Positions 7,520 to 9,432 of a DNA stretch of 9,432 nucleotides are shown here, piece after piece; position 1 is the stretch's first letter; each line of letters begins with the position of its first letter. The notes below the pieces were generated by a model that had not been told where the DNA came from, searched no databases, and saw only the letters and a list, made by a program, of their open reading frames with translations. Source of the DNA: SIG440 sp045587485 (GTDB taxonomy: Bacteria > Bacillota > Clostridia > Monoglobales > Monoglobaceae); the NCBI GenBank assembly GCA_045587485.1, contig JAZNCI010000060.1:1-9432 (forward strand). The letters run 5' to 3'. The translations under genes were made by a program, and so were the position numbers.

Positions 7520-7747
7520 ATGAGAGTAAAGGTTTTAAAGAAGTTCCGTGATAAGCATACAGGCAGAATTTACAGGGCAAATGATGTCATCGAAGTGACC
7601 GAAGAAAGATTTGCCGAAATCAATAAGGCTGATAAGACACTTATCGTTGAGTTTGCCGAGGAAACAGCCGAGGAAACAGCCGAGGGAACAACCGAGGGAA
7701 CAACCGAGGGAAAGCCAAAGGGCAAGAGGGCTACGAAGAAACAGTAA
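7520..7747 (+). CDS. Small phage protein with SH3-like N-terminus and tandem-repeat tail
   Basis: This 75-residue protein has two parts. Residues 1-45 (VKVLKKFRDKHTGRIYRAND and the following segment) resemble the small SH3-like proteins often coded beside phage capsid or major tail genes. Residues 46-65 are five copies of a four-residue repeat (AEET, AEET, AEGT, TEGT, TEGK) coded by a perfect-length 12-base tandem repeat. The end is strongly basic, KPKGKRATKKQ, so an acidic linker leads to a positive tail. ATG 7520 is preceded by CAGGGGGT (7504-7511), 16 bases after the major tail gene. It is the last gene before the terminator at 7756. The function is not known; a virion decoration or tail-associated role is only a guess from position. 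Confidence 0.65.
   Translation: MRVKVLKKFRDKHTGRIYRANDVIEVTEERFAEINKADKTLIVEFAEETAEETAEGTTEGTTEGKPKGKRATKKQ
7655..7714 (+). repeat. Five-copy 12-base tandem repeat inside the small tail-region gene
   Basis: Five consecutive 12-base units: two identical GCCGAGGAAACA, then GCCGAGGGAACA, ACCGAGGGAACA and ACCGAGGGAAAG. Unit length is a multiple of three, so copies can be gained or lost without breaking the frame. The gradual change from GAGGAA to GAGGGA and from GCC to ACC looks like stepwise duplication. The encoded peptide is an acidic, Thr-rich linker. Confidence 0.95.
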
Positions 7748-7755
7748 AACAAACA

Positions 7756-7792
7756 AAGGACATCGCAATCAAGCGGTGTCCTTATTTTTGTA
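7756..7792 (+). terminator. Rho-independent-type terminator inside the tail module
   Basis: An 11-base-pair stem is formed by AAGGACATCGC (7756-7766) and GCGGTGTCCTT (7773-7783), with one G-T wobble and a 6-base loop AATCAA, followed by ATTTTTGT (7784-7791). It lies in the 63-base gap between the small protein and the tail chaperone, the largest gap inside the operon after position 146. Placed here it would lower transcription of the chaperone and tape measure genes relative to the capsid and major tail genes. Confidence 0.85.
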
Positions 7793-7810
7793 AAAAAGGA
7801 GTAATGAAAA

Positions 7811-8137
7811 ATGGATAACAAGACAATGAACACAACTATTGATTTTGAATTTTGTGACGGCTCAAAAGCAAAGCTGACACTTACATTCTATGCACTGTAT
7901 AAGCTCAGAAGCGACAACAAGGCTGTATATGACAGATACAACCGCATTATGAACAATCTTTCAAAAGGTCAGGGCGATGAACTTGATTCTGTATTTATCC
8001 TTTATACAGCTTACCTTTGTGCAAATTCAAAGGATGAAAAGCTGATGAGCGAGGAAGAATTCATCATCAAGTGCGGATCAGACAGAAGAGCCGTTGCAAA
8101 TGCCGCAAGGGAGCTTACACAGCCAAAAAAACAATAG
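7811..8137 (+). CDS. Tail assembly chaperone, short (gpG-like) form
   Basis: This 108-residue protein is the zero-frame product of a two-part tail chaperone locus like lambda G/T. It begins with a beta-rich part, TTIDFEFCDGSKAKLTLTFY (8-27), followed by helices such as ALYKLRSDNKAVYDRYNRI and a Ser/Glu-rich C-terminal part. It lies between the major tail protein region and the tape measure gene, the fixed place of these chaperones, which coat the tape measure protein during tail assembly and are absent from the finished virion. ATG 7811 follows AGGAG (7797-7801) at nine bases; ATG 7804 is too close to it and stops after four codons. The last codons run across the slippery site A AAA AAA (8125-8131). 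Identity comes from position, size and the frameshift site. Confidence 0.78.
   Translation: MDNKTMNTTIDFEFCDGSKAKLTLTFYALYKLRSDNKAVYDRYNRIMNNLSKGQGDELDSVFILYTAYLCANSKDEKLMSEEEFIIKCGSDRRAVANAARELTQPKKQ
8125..8131 (+). promoter_or_regulatory. Programmed -1 ribosomal frameshift site, A AAA AAA C
   Basis: In the chaperone frame the codons read CCA AAA AAA CAA TAG, so the last A of CCA plus two AAA lysine codons form the canonical -1 heptamer A AAA AAA. Slipping back one base leads into an open frame that runs 86 more codons to the stop ending at 8391. The zero-frame stop is only two codons downstream of the slip. Five bases after the heptamer a small hairpin can form, GGCT (8137-8140) with AGCC (8147-8150). 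Its loop can pair with GACACGGA bases at 8165-8170, giving a possible pseudoknot. Confidence 0.85.
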
Positions 8138-8391
8138 GCTTTCGTGAGCCGTTCCAGTTAAGGACACGGAAGCGTGAAAACAATATCAAGTTACCCAAAT
8201 TCGAGCTAGAGGACGTTGAGGATTATTACACCTATTACGTTCTTATTCTTGAAATCCCTGAATCAATCTTTTGGTTTGCAGACTATTCTTTCTTGCTCGG
8301 AGTAGTTGACAACAAAGCCGCATATGACGGCTGGAAAAATTATGTCATTGAGCGAGAAAAGAAAAACATCAAACAGAAACGAAAGGGGTGA
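8131..8391 (+). CDS. Tail assembly chaperone frameshift extension (T part of the gpGT-like fusion)
   Basis: This frame is reached by -1 slippage at 8125-8131, so the fusion product would be 107 residues of the short form plus 86 more, about 193 in all. The extension starts TIGFREPFQL, continues with a basic run RTRKREN, then ELEDVEDYYTYYVLILEIPESI and aromatic-rich WFADYSF, and ends very basic, IEREKKNIKQKRKG. Independent initiation is unlikely: the open frame extends back to GTG 8071, but no Shine-Dalgarno sequence precedes it. In lambda-like systems the T domain recruits the tail tube protein while the G domain binds the tape measure. The same division of work is inferred here. The stop overlaps the ribosome site of the tape measure gene. 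Confidence 0.8.
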   Translation, partial: TIGFREPFQLRTRKRENNIKLPKFELEDVEDYYTYYVLILEIPESIFWFADYSFLLGVVDNKAAYDGWKNYVIEREKKNIKQKRKG

Positions 8392-8395
8392 TTGA

Positions 8396-9432
8396 GTGGC
8401 TAAAAATGAAGCAAAAATTAAATTCACCGCCGAAACAGGCGGCTTTAATGATGCGATAAAAAAATCGAATGATGAAATGTCAAGGCTTCGTGCTGAAATG
8501 AAACTGAACGAAACGCAGATGCTTGCAACTGGCGAAACGGTTGAGGGCTTAGAAAATAAGCATAGCATTCTTTCTGAACAGTTACAGGCTTCTCAGGCAA
8601 AGACAGAAGCCCTTTCACAAAAGCTTGAAACCGCAAAGCAGTATTTCGGCGAAAATTCGGCTGAGGTATCAAAGCTTGAAGTACAACTTTTAAACGCTAT
8701 GACAGCCGAAGAAAAGCTTCAACAGGCTGTACAGAAATGTGCGGATGAGCTTGCGGAACAGGGCGATGCATCCGAGGAAGTAAAGACGGCAACCGAATCA
8801 TTGACGGACACAATCAGCGAACAGCAGAAAGAACTTGACAAGCTGAAAAATGAATACAAAGATGCTGTGCTTGAATACGGCGAAACATCCGATGAAGCAA
8901 AAGCCCTTGAAGAATCAATCGGCGATTTGTCGCAAGAGTTGAAAGACAACAAGGACAAGCTTGCGGATGTAGCATCAAAGGCGGATGACCTTGACAGAAG
9001 TCTTGACAATGCAAGCGATTCAGCGGAAAACGCAGGCGATGGCTTTACCGTTATGAAGGGCGTTGTCGCTGACCTTGCATCAAATGCCATTCAAAACGCT
9101 ATCGGAAAGATAAGCGAATTTGTCGGCTGGCTCGGTCAACTTCCAGCGGAAACAATGGAAATCCGTCAGGATATGGCAACCTTGACAACCTCATTCGACA
9201 ATATGGGCTTCAGCACCGAAACAGCCCAGCAGACATGGAAAGACCTTTATACTGTTTTCGGCGAGGATGACAGAGCCGTTGAAGCGGCAAACAACATTTC
9301 CAAAATGGCGGACAGTCAAGAGGATTTGCAAAACTGGGTGACAATCACAACAGGCGTATGGGGAACGTATCAAGATTCCCTTCCTGTTGAGGGGCTTGCC
9401 GAAGCTGCAAACGAAACGGCAAAGGTCGGACA
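8396..9432 (+). CDS. Phage tail tape measure protein (5' part, runs off the window)
   Basis: The frame is open from GTG 8396 to the window edge, 345 codons without a stop, so only the N-terminal part is visible. The start follows AAAGGGGTGA (8382-8391) at four bases, four bases after the chaperone stop. Residues about 20-215 are rich in Glu, Lys, Ala and Leu in coiled-coil style, with a repeated pattern G-[ED]-x-S-x-E near 85, 123 and 162. Near residue 220 the character changes to MKGVVADLASNAIQNAIGKI, a weakly hydrophobic helix as in tape measure proteins, followed by a more globular part. The protein is expected to set tail length and act as the core on which the tail tube polymerises. Identity is firm from composition and position; total length is unknown. 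Confidence 0.92.
   Translation, partial: MAKNEAKIKFTAETGGFNDAIKKSNDEMSRLRAEMKLNETQMLATGETVEGLENKHSILSEQLQASQAKTEALSQKLETAKQYFGENSAEVSKLEVQLLNAMTAEEKLQQAVQKCADELAEQGDASEEVKTATESLTDTISEQQKELDKLKNEYKDAVLEYGETSDEAKALEESIGDLSQELKDNKDKLADVASKADDLDRSLDNASDSAENAGDGFTVMKGVVADLASNAIQNAIGKISEFVGWLGQLPAETMEIRQDMATLTTSFDNMGFSTETAQQTWKDLYTVFGEDDRAVEAANNISKMADSQEDLQNWVTITTGVWGTYQDSLPVEGLAEAANETAKVG

Noticed and set aside
7804..7818. Four-codon mini-ORF (ATG AAA AAT GGA TAA) overlapping the chaperone start
   Set aside because: It is only two bases from the AGGAG site, too close for initiation; ATG 7811 has proper spacing.
8071..8130. GTG 8071 as an independent start of the second chaperone frame
   Set aside because: No Shine-Dalgarno sequence precedes it, the bases encode the end of the short form in the other frame, and the slippery heptamer explains expression better.

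Overview
The window is a stretch of a tailed-phage (or prophage) genome of the siphovirus type, from the packaging end into the tape measure gene. Every convincing gene is on the + strand, and genes are packed with short gaps or small overlaps. The DNA is moderately AT-rich. Nearly every gene has a strong purine-rich Shine-Dalgarno sequence of the AAGGGGGTGA type, and TTG and GTG starts are used beside ATG. Together with the protein families this points to a phage of a low-to-mid GC Bacillota host, most likely a gut Clostridia member. The host is an inference, because no host gene, integrase or attachment site lies in the window.

Layout. Positions 1-145 are non-coding, with C-tract/G-tract inverted repeats that could belong to a packaging (cos) site. 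Next come the packaging genes: P27-type small terminase (146-598) and large terminase (588-2237). The HK97-type head module follows: portal (2250-3404), ClpP-like prohead protease with a long acidic tail (3406-4263), and major capsid protein (4283-5476). The neck/connector block has four small genes: gp6-like connector (5498-5821), head closure (5808-6155), a probable tail terminator/neck protein (6145-6501) and an HK97 gp10-like protein (6506-6916). The tail block has the major tail protein (6937-7503), a small repeat-tailed protein (7520-7747), a rho-independent-type terminator (7756-7792), the tail assembly chaperone with its -1 frameshift extension (7811-8137 and 8131-8391), and the 5' part of the tape measure gene (8396 to the window edge).

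The genes work as one assembly line. Portal and capsid protein build a prohead, and the protease matures it. The terminase then fills it with DNA, and the neck proteins close it and join it to a tail. The tail is a tube of major tail protein polymerised around the tape measure with help from the chaperone. Three features look like stoichiometry control: the terminator after the major tail protein region, the A AAA AAA slippery site in the chaperone gene, and strong AAG-lysine codon bias in the two most abundant structural proteins.

No wholly new system was recognised. The points most worth a second look are the frameshift site with a possible pseudoknot, the acidic C-terminal extension of the protease, the intra-module terminator, and the internal repeats in the small tail protein and the tape measure protein.
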